A stretch of DNA of 64,000 bases from Larkinella punicea (GTDB lineage: Bacteria > Bacteroidota > Bacteroidia > Cytophagales > Spirosomataceae). Positions 1 to 7,712 of this stretch are shown here, one piece after another. The stretch spans positions 1 through 64,000 of the forward strand of contig NZ_QOWE01000032.1 in NCBI RefSeq assembly GCF_003334855.1. Reading direction: 5' to 3'. Each line of letters starts with the position of its first letter. Position 1 is the first letter of the stretch. Made by a program: the position numbers and the translations under genes. The notes below the pieces were generated by a model. The model did not search any database and was not told the DNA's origin. It worked only from the letters and a program-made list of their open reading frames with translations.

Positions 1-94
1 CTTCAATGCCAAGATCAAAGCCTTCCGGGCTCAGTTCAGAGGGGTAAGAAACGTCGAGTTTTTCCTTTATCGATTAACGCAGTTATATGCTTAA
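1..94 (+). pseudogene. Transposase, C-terminal end only (cut by window edge)
   Basis: Reading from base 2, an open frame of 30 codons ends at TAA 92-94. It contains KIKAFRAQFRGVRN followed by FFLYRLTQL, which I recognise as the conserved tail of ISAon1/ISL3-like DDE transposases common in Bacteroidota. The gene enters from outside the window, so it cannot be said whether the element is intact. The terminal inverted repeat should lie just after the stop, around 95-140, but the other end is not visible. The element sits directly downstream of the minus-strand PAAR operon. The family assignment is from memory of the motif. Confidence 0.6.
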
Positions 95-164
95 ACCAAG
101 ATGCTCCACAACTTTTGCTCTTGATCCGACGTAAGTCCTAAACGAAAACGAATTGGGAAGCGTT

Positions 165-458
165 TTAACCGCCAATCAAGACGGTGGAGAGGCCGAGCAC
201 GATGGTGCCGCCGTGGGCCGTCGTATCGCCTACGCGGGCGGCTGGTTTTCCGGCAATCAAAACCGTTGCCGATCCTTTGATGATGGAATCCGGCGGGCCT
301 GCGCAGGTACACAAATCACCGACACCGGCTGCGGGCTGGCCGCCAATCAGAACGACAGCCTGACCGGGCGGCAAAATGGGGCCACCCACGTGGGGTACGG
401 TGCCCGTTACCATCGGGCAAACGTGCAGATCTCCGACCCGGGCGGCTGGCAATCCCAT
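165..458 (-). CDS. PAAR-domain protein
   Basis: A 97-residue protein made almost entirely of a PAAR fold. Three motif copies are visible: PAARVGD near residue 5, PAAGVGD near 43 and PAARVGD near 73, with HVCP, CTCA and TAHGG residues that could bind metal. PAAR proteins cap the VgrG spike of type VI secretion systems or contractile injection systems and can carry effectors. This one has the length of a bare tip with no toxin extension. It lies 7 bp behind the small membrane gene at 466-666, so the two probably form an operon. No VgrG or other secretion gene is present in the window, and the next sequence downstream is the insertion-sequence remnant. The family call is firm; the system it serves is unknown. 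Confidence 0.88.
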   Translation of the reverse strand: MGLPAARVGDLHVCPMVTGTVPHVGGPILPPGQAVVLIGGQPAAGVGDLCTCAGPPDSIIKGSATVLIAGKPAARVGDTTAHGGTIVLGLSTVLIGG

Positions 459-465
459 GGTGTGA

Positions 466-666
466 TTAAATCACTTTGATCAGTTTGAGAACCATGTATA
501 CACCACTGGGGCTGGCAGCGCCTTTTTTGTGGCTGAAGATGGTTTTGGAGTTGATGACGCCCAGATTTTTAGAACGCACCTGTTCCCGGCCCAGGGTGGT
601 GAGCCCCAGTCCAACCAGCAGGTAAAAAGCGGCCAACATCAATCGATTTCTGAATAGCTTTTTCAT
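466..666 (-). CDS. Small membrane-anchored protein of unknown function
   Basis: A 66-residue protein whose residues 8-24 (MLAAFYLLVGLGLTTLG) form one hydrophobic helix after a basic start, consistent with a single membrane anchor or uncleaved signal. The rest is a short basic segment ending KLIKVI. I do not recognise a family. It lies 7 bp upstream of the PAAR gene in the same direction, which suggests a shared transcript and perhaps a role linked to loading or anchoring of the PAAR protein; that role is inferred only from position. Confidence 0.5.
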   Translation of the reverse strand: MKKLFRNRLMLAAFYLLVGLGLTTLGREQVRSKNLGVINSKTIFSHKKGAASPSGVYMVLKLIKVI

Positions 667-828
667 CGTATCAGGTCAACTATTTGCTCCCCATTCCCTG
701 AAAGACCAGGATCAAAACCGGTGGAGAGCGGACAATTCGTTTCGATGCCCAAAAGTACACGGTTGTTTGGAAAGAATAGTGCGTAGTTTCCCCTGTTTTG
801 CGAAGTGAAAAGTACCTTTTTTACGCCA

Positions 829-1428
829 TCAGGAAATGCGGCCGGGGTTTTCGTTGGCAAAAGCCGACCAGGCTCCTTTCTTCGACTTCTTACCCGTCGA
901 TTTTGTTCCCGGCAGCGCATTTTTGTGGAAATGGTGGCAAATCGCAATCGCCAGGGCATCGGTCGCGTCGAAAAACTCGGGGTTCAGTTCGGCATGCAAC
1001 AGGTGTCCAACCATGTGGGAGACCTGCTCTTTGGACGCGTTGCCATTGCCCGTCACCGACTGCTTCACCTTCCGGGGGGAATATTCCACGATCGGAATGC
1101 CGCGTGACAGCGCAGCGGCCATAGCCACTCCCTGCGCGCGCCCCAGTTTCAGCATCGCCTGGACATTTTTTCCAAAAAATGGATCTTCAATCGCCATTTC
1201 ATCGGGCAGGTGTTCCTCGATGAGCTGAATCATGCGATCAAAGAGTTTCTTCAATTTCAGTTCGTGGGTGCTATATTTGCTCAGGTGAATGACGCCGTAT
1301 TGCAGCATACTCATCTGGTCTTTCTGGATTCGGATGACGCCATAACCCGCAATCTGCGTTCCGGGATCGACCCCCAGAATAATTTTGTCGTACGCTTCAA
1401 GTTCGGTAGCAGCAAGTGGAATGGGCAT
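829..1428 (-). CDS. ruvC: Crossover junction endodeoxyribonuclease RuvC
   Basis: This 199-residue protein resolves Holliday junctions with RuvAB in homologous recombination. The four acidic catalytic residues of the RNase H-like fold can be placed: D21 in LGVDPG, E81 in MAIED, and D154 and D157 in FFDATDALAIA. The family segment FFGKNVQAMLKLGRAQG follows E81 as expected. Its length is slightly above the usual 160-190 residues because of a lysine-rich tail of about 30 residues (KSTGKKSKKG). The start at 1428 leaves a 32-bp gap to the divergent gene when that gene is started at 1461. Confident identification. Confidence 0.96.
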   Translation of the reverse strand: MPIPLAATELEAYDKIILGVDPGTQIAGYGVIRIQKDQMSMLQYGVIHLSKYSTHELKLKKLFDRMIQLIEEHLPDEMAIEDPFFGKNVQAMLKLGRAQGVAMAAALSRGIPIVEYSPRKVKQSVTGNGNASKEQVSHMVGHLLHAELNPEFFDATDALAIAICHHFHKNALPGTKSTGKKSKKGAWSAFANENPGRIS

Positions 1429-1460
1429 GGAAGGTCGTACGGATTTTTAGCAAGGAAACT

Positions 1461-2447
1461 ATGCAAAGTAACGGGTTCGTCCCTCAAAGAACATATTCCA
1501 GGACCAAAAAAATCGTTTTTTGGTCGAAAATCGGCATTCTTACCCTGATCGTCAGTTACATCGGTATTACCCTGAATCGCCAGCAACACGACCTGCAATC
1601 CGTCTTCACCTACTGGAAAACCGCCAACTGGCTCAGCATTCCGGCTTTGCTGTTGCTATTGCTCACGCCCGCCAACTGGCTGCTCGAAGCCCTGAAATGG
1701 AAAATCCTGGTTCAACGGGTCGAACCCATTACGGTAAAAGAAGCGACCCAGGGCGTGCTGGCCGGTCTGGCAATGGGGTTTGCCCTGCCCGCCCAACTGG
1801 GCGACACCGCTGGCCGGCTGCTGTCGCTCCGCTCCGACCAACGCTGGCAGGGCATCGGTGCGGCTCTTGTTTCGGGCGGAATGCAGTTTCTGGCCGCCGT
1901 CTTTTTCGGAACCATCGCTCTGTTCGTCCAGCTTCAGTTCGAGACGGAAGCGTGGCCCGTTGCGCAGGGCGTGCTGTTCTGGCTCCTGGTGCTGACGATG
2001 GGGCTGGCGGTTTTGGCGGCCCGGCAGCGGCACCGCCTGGTTCATCTGCCCATTCGCTGGCTGCAACGCTGGGAAAAATACTGGTCGGTCGCTTCCTATT
2101 ATACAACGACAGAATTGGTCCTGGCTTTCAGTGCGGCCTCGCTCCGCTACCTGACTTTCTCGCTGCAATTTTATTTTGCCTTGCTCATTTTCGGCATTCA
2201 GTTACCGCTTCGGGAAACCGCTACGGGGATCGGGCTGGTGTATCTGGGAAAAACGATTATTCCGGCCTTTAACCTGCTCAGTGATCTGGGTGTTCGGGAA
2301 GCTACATCCATGTGGGTGTTCGGCCAATGGCAGGTTCCGGCTCCGCAAATTCTGTCGGCGACGCTCACGCTCTGGTTGTTCAATATTCTGGCTCCGGTGT
2401 TGGTCGGGCTGTTTTGGGTCTGGAAACTAAAGCTATCAACGAACTGA
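1461..2447 (+). CDS. Flippase-like integral membrane protein (lysylphosphatidylglycerol synthase TM / UPF0104 type)
   Basis: A 328-residue polytopic membrane protein with about eight hydrophobic segments, for example LSIPALLLLLLTPANWLL and the later FLAAVFFGTIALFVQL. The pattern and the segment GQLGDTAGRLLSLR match the family of AglD/MprF-like transmembrane domains, often found beside glycosyltransferases and thought to move lipid-linked substrates. I chose ATG 1461 over the upstream in-frame ATG 1416 because AAGGA lies just before it and because the longer form would overlap divergent ruvC. It is the first gene of an operon whose next three members act on glycans, so a role in export or membrane handling of a lipid-linked saccharide is likely. 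The substrate is unknown. Confidence 0.8.
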   Translation: MQSNGFVPQRTYSRTKKIVFWSKIGILTLIVSYIGITLNRQQHDLQSVFTYWKTANWLSIPALLLLLLTPANWLLEALKWKILVQRVEPITVKEATQGVLAGLAMGFALPAQLGDTAGRLLSLRSDQRWQGIGAALVSGGMQFLAAVFFGTIALFVQLQFETEAWPVAQGVLFWLLVLTMGLAVLAARQRHRLVHLPIRWLQRWEKYWSVASYYTTTELVLAFSAASLRYLTFSLQFYFALLIFGIQLPLRETATGIGLVYLGKTIIPAFNLLSDLGVREATSMWVFGQWQVPAPQILSATLTLWLFNILAPVLVGLFWVWKLKLSTN

Positions 2448-2453
2448 CCGACA

Positions 2454-3587
2454 ATGGTTTACACTCTTCTTTTTATTTCTATCAGTTACGCTTTCTTCAC
2501 GCTTATTCTGGCCGTTACCTGGTGGCGGATGACCGTGTTTACGGTTCCCGCAATGTCCCAAAACGCCAGTTCACCCCGAATCAGTGTCATCATTCCGGTT
2601 CGCAACGAAGAACATACCTTGCCCCTGCTGCTTCGTGATTTGCAAAACCAGACCTATTCTCCCGACGGTTTTGAAGTCATTGTCGCGGACGACTCATCAA
2701 CGGATAACACGCTGAAAATCACGCAGTCGCTGGTTGGACAGATGCCGTATTCCCTCCGTCCGCTGCCACTGGCCAACGAACCGACCACGTCGCCGAAAAA
2801 ACGGGCGATTCGGCAAAGCATCGCGATGGCCACCGGCGATCTGATTGTAACGACCGACGGCGACTGCCGCATTGGACCAAAGTGGCTCGAAACGATTGCG
2901 GCTTTTTACCAGCAAACCGGCGCCCAACTCATCAGTGGCCCGATCAGTTTCAACACCGATCATTCCGCTTTTGGCAACCTGCAAACCGTTGAAAGCAGCA
3001 GCCTCATCGGTGCAGGGGCCTGCACGATGGCGCTGGGCTTTCCGACGATGTGCAACGGAGCCAATCTGACTTACGAAAAACGGGCTTTTGAAGCCGTAGA
3101 CGGTTTTGACGGCATCGACCATGTGGCTTCCGGCGACGATGAACTGCTCATGCACAAGATTGCCAGCCGCTATCCAGCGGGCGTAAAATTCCTGAAAAGC
3201 CCGGATGCGATTGTCCACACTGCTCCGCAGCCGACGCTGGGAGCATTCTACCACCAGCGGAAGCGGTGGGCCAGCAAATGGCGCGCGTACCAGAGTGTGT
3301 TGCCGTCGGTTTTGGCGGTTTTTATCTTTGCCAGCAACCTGGCGTTGCCCGTCGCCCTGCTCGCTTATGGCTTCGGGAATCTGTCGGCGCCCCAACTTAT
3401 CGGTATCGTGGCCTTGAAAGCTGTGCCGGAGTGGCTATTTTTGGGCTCCGTATTGGTGTTCCTGAAAAAAAAGCCGGTACTTTTCTGGATTCCGGTCACG
3501 CAACTAGTTTATCCGTTGTACGTGGTATTTTTCGGGCTGGCGGCTCAACAAAAGGGATTCCGCTGGAAAGACCGGACGTTGCGTTAA
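2454..3587 (+). CDS. Family 2 glycosyltransferase, membrane-bound
   Basis: A 377-residue enzyme with an N-terminal membrane helix (residues 1-22), a GT-A catalytic domain at about 42-280 and further membrane helices at the C-terminus. Visible GT2 features are ISVIIPVRNEE, VADDSSTDN for nucleotide binding, the TDGDC metal-binding DxD, SGDDELL as the acceptor-side acidic motif, and QRKRWASKW, the (Q/R)xxRW motif typical of processive or membrane-translocating GT2 enzymes. It starts 6 bp after the flippase-like gene. The sugar donor and acceptor cannot be read from sequence. It is similar in organisation to, but diverged from, the GT2 at 4265-5257. Confidence 0.9.
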   Translation: MVYTLLFISISYAFFTLILAVTWWRMTVFTVPAMSQNASSPRISVIIPVRNEEHTLPLLLRDLQNQTYSPDGFEVIVADDSSTDNTLKITQSLVGQMPYSLRPLPLANEPTTSPKKRAIRQSIAMATGDLIVTTDGDCRIGPKWLETIAAFYQQTGAQLISGPISFNTDHSAFGNLQTVESSSLIGAGACTMALGFPTMCNGANLTYEKRAFEAVDGFDGIDHVASGDDELLMHKIASRYPAGVKFLKSPDAIVHTAPQPTLGAFYHQRKRWASKWRAYQSVLPSVLAVFIFASNLALPVALLAYGFGNLSAPQLIGIVALKAVPEWLFLGSVLVFLKKKPVLFWIPVTQLVYPLYVVFFGLAAQQKGFRWKDRTLR

Positions 3588-3620
3588 TCCCACCAAAAAC
3601 CGCATCAGCGAACTGATTCT

Positions 3621-4268
3621 ATGTTTTTACATAAAACAAATTTTCTGCTTCGGGCCCTCTACCCCCGGTTTGAGTGGCGCGTTCCGACTCAGGAGAAGGT
3701 GATTTACCTGACGTTTGACGACGGCCCTATCCCGGACGTCACCGAATTTGTGCTGGAAACGCTGCAAAACCACCAGGCCAAAGCGACGTTTTTCTGCATT
3801 GGCGACAACGTCAAAAAGCATCCCGGGATTTTTCAGCAGGTACACCAGGCAGGCCATTCCATTGGCAATCACACCTTTAACCATTTGAATGGTTGGAAAA
3901 CCGAGGACGAACCGTATCTGGAAAATGTTCGACAGTGTCAGCAGCAGTTGGACCTGCCAACCCGGCTTTTTCGTCCGCCCTACGGCCGTATGAAACGCAG
4001 CCAGGGGCACGAAGTCCTCAAAACGCATGATGTCATCATGTGGGATGTGCTGACGGGCGATTTTTCGCTGTCGCTGCAGCCGGAAGTGGTTTTGCAGAAA
4101 ACGCTGAAATACACCGAACCCGGTTCCATCATCCTGTTTCACGACAGCCTGAAAGCCTGGCCCCGCATGAGTTACGCCCTTCCGCGGGTCCTGTCCCATT
4201 TTTCAGAACGGGGGTATCGCTTTGACGGTTTACCCCAAACGTCCGGTTTCAGGACTTTGGTGGCGTGA
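3621..4268 (+). CDS. Polysaccharide deacetylase family (NodB-like) protein
   Basis: A 215-residue carbohydrate esterase family 4 domain. The NodB motifs are present in order: YLTFDDGP (general base and metal Asp), the SIGNHTFNH metal motif (HxxxH type), RPPYGR, WDVLTGDFS and IILFHDS with the C-terminal catalytic His. There is no obvious signal peptide, although the first 15 residues are moderately hydrophobic, so the location is uncertain. It sits between two GT2 genes and overlaps the second by 4 bp, which fits removal of N-acetyl groups from a sugar built by these transferases. The substrate (GlcNAc polymer or lipid-linked sugar) is inference. Confidence 0.9.
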   Translation: MFLHKTNFLLRALYPRFEWRVPTQEKVIYLTFDDGPIPDVTEFVLETLQNHQAKATFFCIGDNVKKHPGIFQQVHQAGHSIGNHTFNHLNGWKTEDEPYLENVRQCQQQLDLPTRLFRPPYGRMKRSQGHEVLKTHDVIMWDVLTGDFSLSLQPEVVLQKTLKYTEPGSIILFHDSLKAWPRMSYALPRVLSHFSERGYRFDGLPQTSGFRTLVA

Positions 4269-5257
4269 ATATCGACGTCAGCATTCTGATTGCCGCCCGC
4301 AATGAGGAGGACACGATTCTCCGCTGTCTTCAGGCCGTCGGGCAACTTCGGTATCCGCCGGATCGCTACGAAGTGCTGATTGGCAATGACCAGTCGGAAG
4401 ACCAAACCGGGGAACTGGTGGCCGGTTTTATTCGCAACAAACCGCAATACCGTCTTTTTACCATCAAGGGAAAAATAGGAAAACAGGCCGGAAAAGCCAA
4501 TGTGCTGGCGCAGTTAGCCCAACACGCGCAGGGCCGGATTCTGTTGTTTACCGACGCCGATTGCGAAGTTTCGCCCGACTGGCTTTCCGGGATGCTACAA
4601 CCGTTTGAACAGGAACGACTCGGGATTTTGACGGGCTGCACGCAGATTGTCGGACAAACGGTTTTTCAGAAACTACAGGCCGTCGACTGGTTTTATGGTC
4701 AGTACCTGATCAAGCAATTGACCGATCTGAACATTCCGGTGACGGCAATGGGCAACAACATGGCGGTGCGTCGAACGGCTTACGATGCGGTGGGCGGGTA
4801 CGAAAATCTGCCTTTTTCGGTGGTGGAAGATTACCAACTGTTTACGGAGATTGTTCATCACGGTTTTTCGTTTGGTAACCTTTTCCATCGGGAAGTCCTG
4901 GCAACCACATTGCCGTTACCGGATTGGCGAAGCTGGTTGCACCAACGAAAACGCTGGATGGTCGGGGCGTTGCAGTTACCGCCGTACTTCATCGTTCTTT
5001 TTCTCCTGCAATTGCTTTTTTATCCCTTGCTGATCGTTCTGGCGTTCTGGTTTCCGACCGCAGCGGCAACGATCTGGCTGATTAAGTTTGTTACCCAGAC
5101 GGCCCAGTTGCTCTGGATTCTGAACCGGTTTCGCCGGTGGGACCTGTTACCGTATTTGATCGGCTTCGAGTTTTATCTGCACATCGGCTATTTTATTTCA
5201 CTGATTTATTATTGGTTACCCACGAAGCTGGTCTGGAAAGGCCGAACGTATTCATGA
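4265..5257 (+). CDS. Family 2 glycosyltransferase, membrane-bound (second copy)
   Basis: A 330-residue GT2 enzyme. Motifs seen are SILIAARNEED at the N-terminus, GNDQSEDQT, FTDADCEV (DxD), VVEDYQLF (the ED acceptor motif) and HQRKRWMVG (the Q/RxxRW motif), followed by three or four hydrophobic helices from about residue 240. Translation starts at GTG 4265, giving a 4-bp GTGA overlap with the deacetylase stop, a sign of translational coupling. Its stop overlaps the ATG of tatD in the same way. With its neighbours it probably builds a membrane-linked glycan that is deacetylated and exported; specificity is unknown. Confidence 0.9.
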   Translation: MNIDVSILIAARNEEDTILRCLQAVGQLRYPPDRYEVLIGNDQSEDQTGELVAGFIRNKPQYRLFTIKGKIGKQAGKANVLAQLAQHAQGRILLFTDADCEVSPDWLSGMLQPFEQERLGILTGCTQIVGQTVFQKLQAVDWFYGQYLIKQLTDLNIPVTAMGNNMAVRRTAYDAVGGYENLPFSVVEDYQLFTEIVHHGFSFGNLFHREVLATTLPLPDWRSWLHQRKRWMVGALQLPPYFIVLFLLQLLFYPLLIVLAFWFPTAAATIWLIKFVTQTAQLLWILNRFRRWDLLPYLIGFEFYLHIGYFISLIYYWLPTKLVWKGRTYS

Positions 5258-6033
5258 TCGACACCCACGCCCATATTTACGATTTACAGTTTGAGAACAA
5301 GGAAGCCATGCTGTCGGCGGCTGAAGCCCAGGGCGTTGCCCAAATCTGGATGCCCAATTGCGCCACCGAAACCATCGACGCCATGATGGCCCTGGCCGGG
5401 CGGTTTCCCGACCGTTGTCTGCCCATGATGGGACTGCACCCCTGCTATGTTACTGAAACCGTCGAGGACGAACTGGCGACCGTCGAAAGTTGGCTAAACC
5501 GCTATCCATTTTTTGCCATCGGCGAAATTGGTCTGGATTTTTATTGGGATCTGACCCACGTCGACCGCCAGTTTGAAGCCTTCACGGTTCAGTTGCAATG
5601 GGCCTCGCAGCGAAATTTGCCGATTTCCATTCACAGCCGTTCTGCCGCTAATGGCGGTCGAAATGCCTTTGCCGAAGCCGCCGATCTCATCGAAAAACTG
5701 GCTTTGCCCAACCTGAACGGCATTTTCCACTGTTTTGTCGGAACCGTTGAGGAAGCGCACCGCGCCATTGAACTGGGTTTCAAATTGGGTATCGGTGGCG
5801 TTTCGACTTTTAAAAATGGCGGTTTGGATAAAGTGCTTCCGTTCATCGACCTGGAGCATCTGGTGCTCGAAACCGATGCGCCGTATCTGGCTCCCGTCCC
5901 CTACCGGGGCAAACGAAACGAACCGGCGTACCTAAAGCTGATTGCCCAGCGGGTCGCCGATTTGAAGCAGATTCCGCTCGCCCAGGTCGATGCGCAAACC
6001 ACCAAAAATGCCCAACAGCTTTTGATCCGCTAA
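5254..6033 (+). CDS. TatD family metal-dependent hydrolase
   Basis: A 259-residue TIM-barrel hydrolase. Metal and active-site motifs are MIDTHAHIYD, IGEIGLDFYW, ISIHSR, FHCFVG and LETDAPYLAP, the standard order for TatD DNases. The ATG at 5254 overlaps the preceding GT2 stop as ATGA and fits the family start, which opens with the metal-binding HxH. TatD proteins are 3'-5' DNases with roles in DNA repair; some members act on D-aminoacyl-tRNA or remain uncharacterised. Placement inside a glycan operon looks like transcriptional hitch-hiking and not shared function. Confidence 0.93.
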   Translation: MIDTHAHIYDLQFENKEAMLSAAEAQGVAQIWMPNCATETIDAMMALAGRFPDRCLPMMGLHPCYVTETVEDELATVESWLNRYPFFAIGEIGLDFYWDLTHVDRQFEAFTVQLQWASQRNLPISIHSRSAANGGRNAFAEAADLIEKLALPNLNGIFHCFVGTVEEAHRAIELGFKLGIGGVSTFKNGGLDKVLPFIDLEHLVLETDAPYLAPVPYRGKRNEPAYLKLIAQRVADLKQIPLAQVDAQTTKNAQQLLIR

Positions 6034-6034
6034 C

Positions 6035-7102
6035 ATGTATCGCACCATTCATATCAATCCGGTCATGCCCGGTCAGTCCCGTTCTTCGGTTTTGGTCATC
6101 TACACTGGCGGCACGCTGGGCATGGTTTACGACCGCCAGAATGATCAGCTCGTCCCGTTCGATTTTGAGCAGATTCTGGATCGGGTTCCCGAAATCCGGC
6201 GGCTCGATTTTGAAGTAACGGTCATTGTGCTGAGCGAACTGATCGACTCTTCGAATATGAAACCGGGAAACTGGATTCATCTGGCCCGCATCATTCGGGA
6301 CAACTACGATGCTTACGACAGTTTTGTCATCCTGCACGGAACGGACACGATGGCCTACACGGCCTCAGCCCTCAGCTTTTTGCTCGAAGGATTGAACAAA
6401 CCGGTGATTCTGACGGGCGCGCAACTGCCCATTGGTGTGGCCCGGTCGGATGCACGGGAAAATTTTATTACGGCGATGGAAATTGCCGCTGCGCAGGAAA
6501 ACGATCGGCCGATGGTGCCGGAAGTCTGTATCTACTTCAATTCGATGCTGCTCCGGGGAAACCGGGCGAAGAAAAAGGAAAGCGTGCATTTCAACGCGTT
6601 TCATTCCGAAAACTACCCACATCTGGCGATGGCCGGCGTCAACATCGAATACAATACGCCGTTTATTCGCCCCTATGTACCGGAATCAAAGCTGACGGTT
6701 TACGAGGAAATGGACACGAACGTGGTGGTTCTGCCGTTGTTTCCCGGCATCAACCACCAGATTATCAGCGCCATTCTGGGCATTCCGGGTTTAAAAGGGC
6801 TGGTACTGGAAAGTTACGGTTCCGGAAATGCCCCCACGGAAACCTGGTTTCTGAATGCGCTGGAAAGTGCCATCGAACGCGGTTTGGTCATTTTCAACGT
6901 TTCCCAGTGCGACGGCGGCCGGGTGACGCAGGGCCGGTATCAAACCAGCAAAGCCCTGGACCGCATCGGTGTGTTGAGCGGCAGCGACAGTACCGTCGAA
7001 GCCGCGATCACCAAATTGATGTTCCTGCTCGCCAACGAGCCGGACCCGGACCGGCTGAAAAAACGCCTGGTTACGCCGATTTGTGGAGAAATGAGCCTGT
7101 AA
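6035..7102 (+). CDS. ansA: L-asparaginase, type I (cytoplasmic)
   Basis: A 355-residue asparaginase that hydrolyses L-asparagine to aspartate and ammonia. The first catalytic threonine is in VIYTGGTLGM and the second in LHGTDTMAYTAS, with the family segments ILTGAQLPIG and RSDARENF. Neither a signal peptide nor a lipobox is present, which points to the cytoplasmic type I enzyme. It begins 1 bp after the tatD stop and is the last gene of the operon. Length matches the family. The symbol is given by homology. Confidence 0.92.
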   Translation: MYRTIHINPVMPGQSRSSVLVIYTGGTLGMVYDRQNDQLVPFDFEQILDRVPEIRRLDFEVTVIVLSELIDSSNMKPGNWIHLARIIRDNYDAYDSFVILHGTDTMAYTASALSFLLEGLNKPVILTGAQLPIGVARSDARENFITAMEIAAAQENDRPMVPEVCIYFNSMLLRGNRAKKKESVHFNAFHSENYPHLAMAGVNIEYNTPFIRPYVPESKLTVYEEMDTNVVVLPLFPGINHQIISAILGIPGLKGLVLESYGSGNAPTETWFLNALESAIERGLVIFNVSQCDGGRVTQGRYQTSKALDRIGVLSGSDSTVEAAITKLMFLLANEPDPDRLKKRLVTPICGEMSL

Positions 7103-7116
7103 GGATCAAAAACCGG

Positions 7117-7147
7117 TTGTAAGTTTCAGGAATTACCCGCATCTTTG
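7117..7147 (+). promoter_or_regulatory. Bacteroidota-type promoter for tRNA-Ser
   Basis: TTG at 7117-7119 is followed, after 20 bp, by CATCTTTG at 7140-7147. This matches the phylum's consensus of TTTG, 19-21 bp, TAnnTTTG with one mismatch in the first -7 base. The tRNA begins 16 bp further on, a sensible distance for transcription of a stable RNA with a short leader. Confidence 0.6.
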
Positions 7148-7163
7148 CATCCCGTTTCGACCC

Positions 7164-7251
7164 AGAGAGATGTCCGAGTGGTTGAAGGAGCACGCCTGGA
7201 AAGTGTGTATACGTCTAAAGCGTATCGCGGGTTCGAATCCCGCTCTCTCTG
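7164..7251 (+). tRNA. tRNA-Ser (anticodon GGA)
   Basis: The acceptor stem pairs AGAGAGA (7164-7170) with TCTCTCT (7244-7250), with discriminator G at 7251. The T arm is GCGGG / CCCGC (7227-7243) around TTCGAAT. The anticodon loop holds GGA, which reads TCC and TCT serine codons, and a long variable arm follows as expected for a class II tRNA. CCA is not encoded. A typical Bacteroidota promoter precedes it and a terminator follows 4 bp later, so it is a stand-alone transcription unit. Confidence 0.96.
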
Positions 7252-7255
7252 CGAA

Positions 7256-7290
7256 AATAACCCACTCATTCTGAGCGGGTTATTTTATTT
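7256..7290 (+). terminator. Rho-independent terminator of tRNA-Ser
   Basis: AATAACCCACTCA (7256-7268) pairs with TGAGCGGGTTATT (7272-7284) with one A:G mismatch, and TTATTT follows. It starts 4 bp after the tRNA 3' end. Confidence 0.8.
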
Positions 7291-7712
7291 TACGACCACC
7301 TGAATTTGCTACCGGATTGTTTGGCTATCAATTCGGATAATGTCTGCTGTGATTTTGCGAATCTGACTCTGGCAGGTTTCGGTTGGCAGTTCAATTTTTC
7401 TCCCAAAATTGACAGGATCATTCCCAAATTGGACAGCTTTGATCCAGAGGGGCCCGTACTTTTAGCCTATACATTAGGTTAATGAATTGGAAAGTCATTG
7501 TCTGGTTAGGCAGTGACTTTTTTGTTGGTACAATCGTTCTAATTTTACGATTCACAAAGTCTGTTCAATACCGCACAAAATGTGTGATAACGAACCGATA
7601 TCGCTGCTTACCATTTCAGCAATCTATTGTATTTTAACCACTTAGTATATGGTATGATTTTCGATATAATTCGATTTAACAAGATTATTTTCACCTAAAA
7701 CCCTAACCCCAT
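7291..7712. other. AT-rich intergenic region with one orphan hairpin
   Basis: No coding region is supported here. The only clear structure is a hairpin at 7491-7523: AAAGTCATTG (7491-7500) pairs with CAGTGACTTT (7511-7520) with one G:T pair, and is followed by further T residues. It looks like a terminator, but no gene ends just before it on either strand. Confidence 0.6.
7491..7523 (+). terminator. Orphan terminator-like hairpin
   Basis: A 10-bp stem (one G:T pair) and 10-nt loop, followed by a run of six T in total. It lies about 200 bp past the tRNA terminator and 190 bp before the next gene. It could be a back-up terminator or the end of an unannotated small RNA. Confidence 0.45.

Noticed and set aside
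165-666. Type VI secretion or contractile injection cluster
   Set aside because: Only a PAAR protein is present; no sheath, tube, baseplate, VgrG or ClpV gene is in the window.
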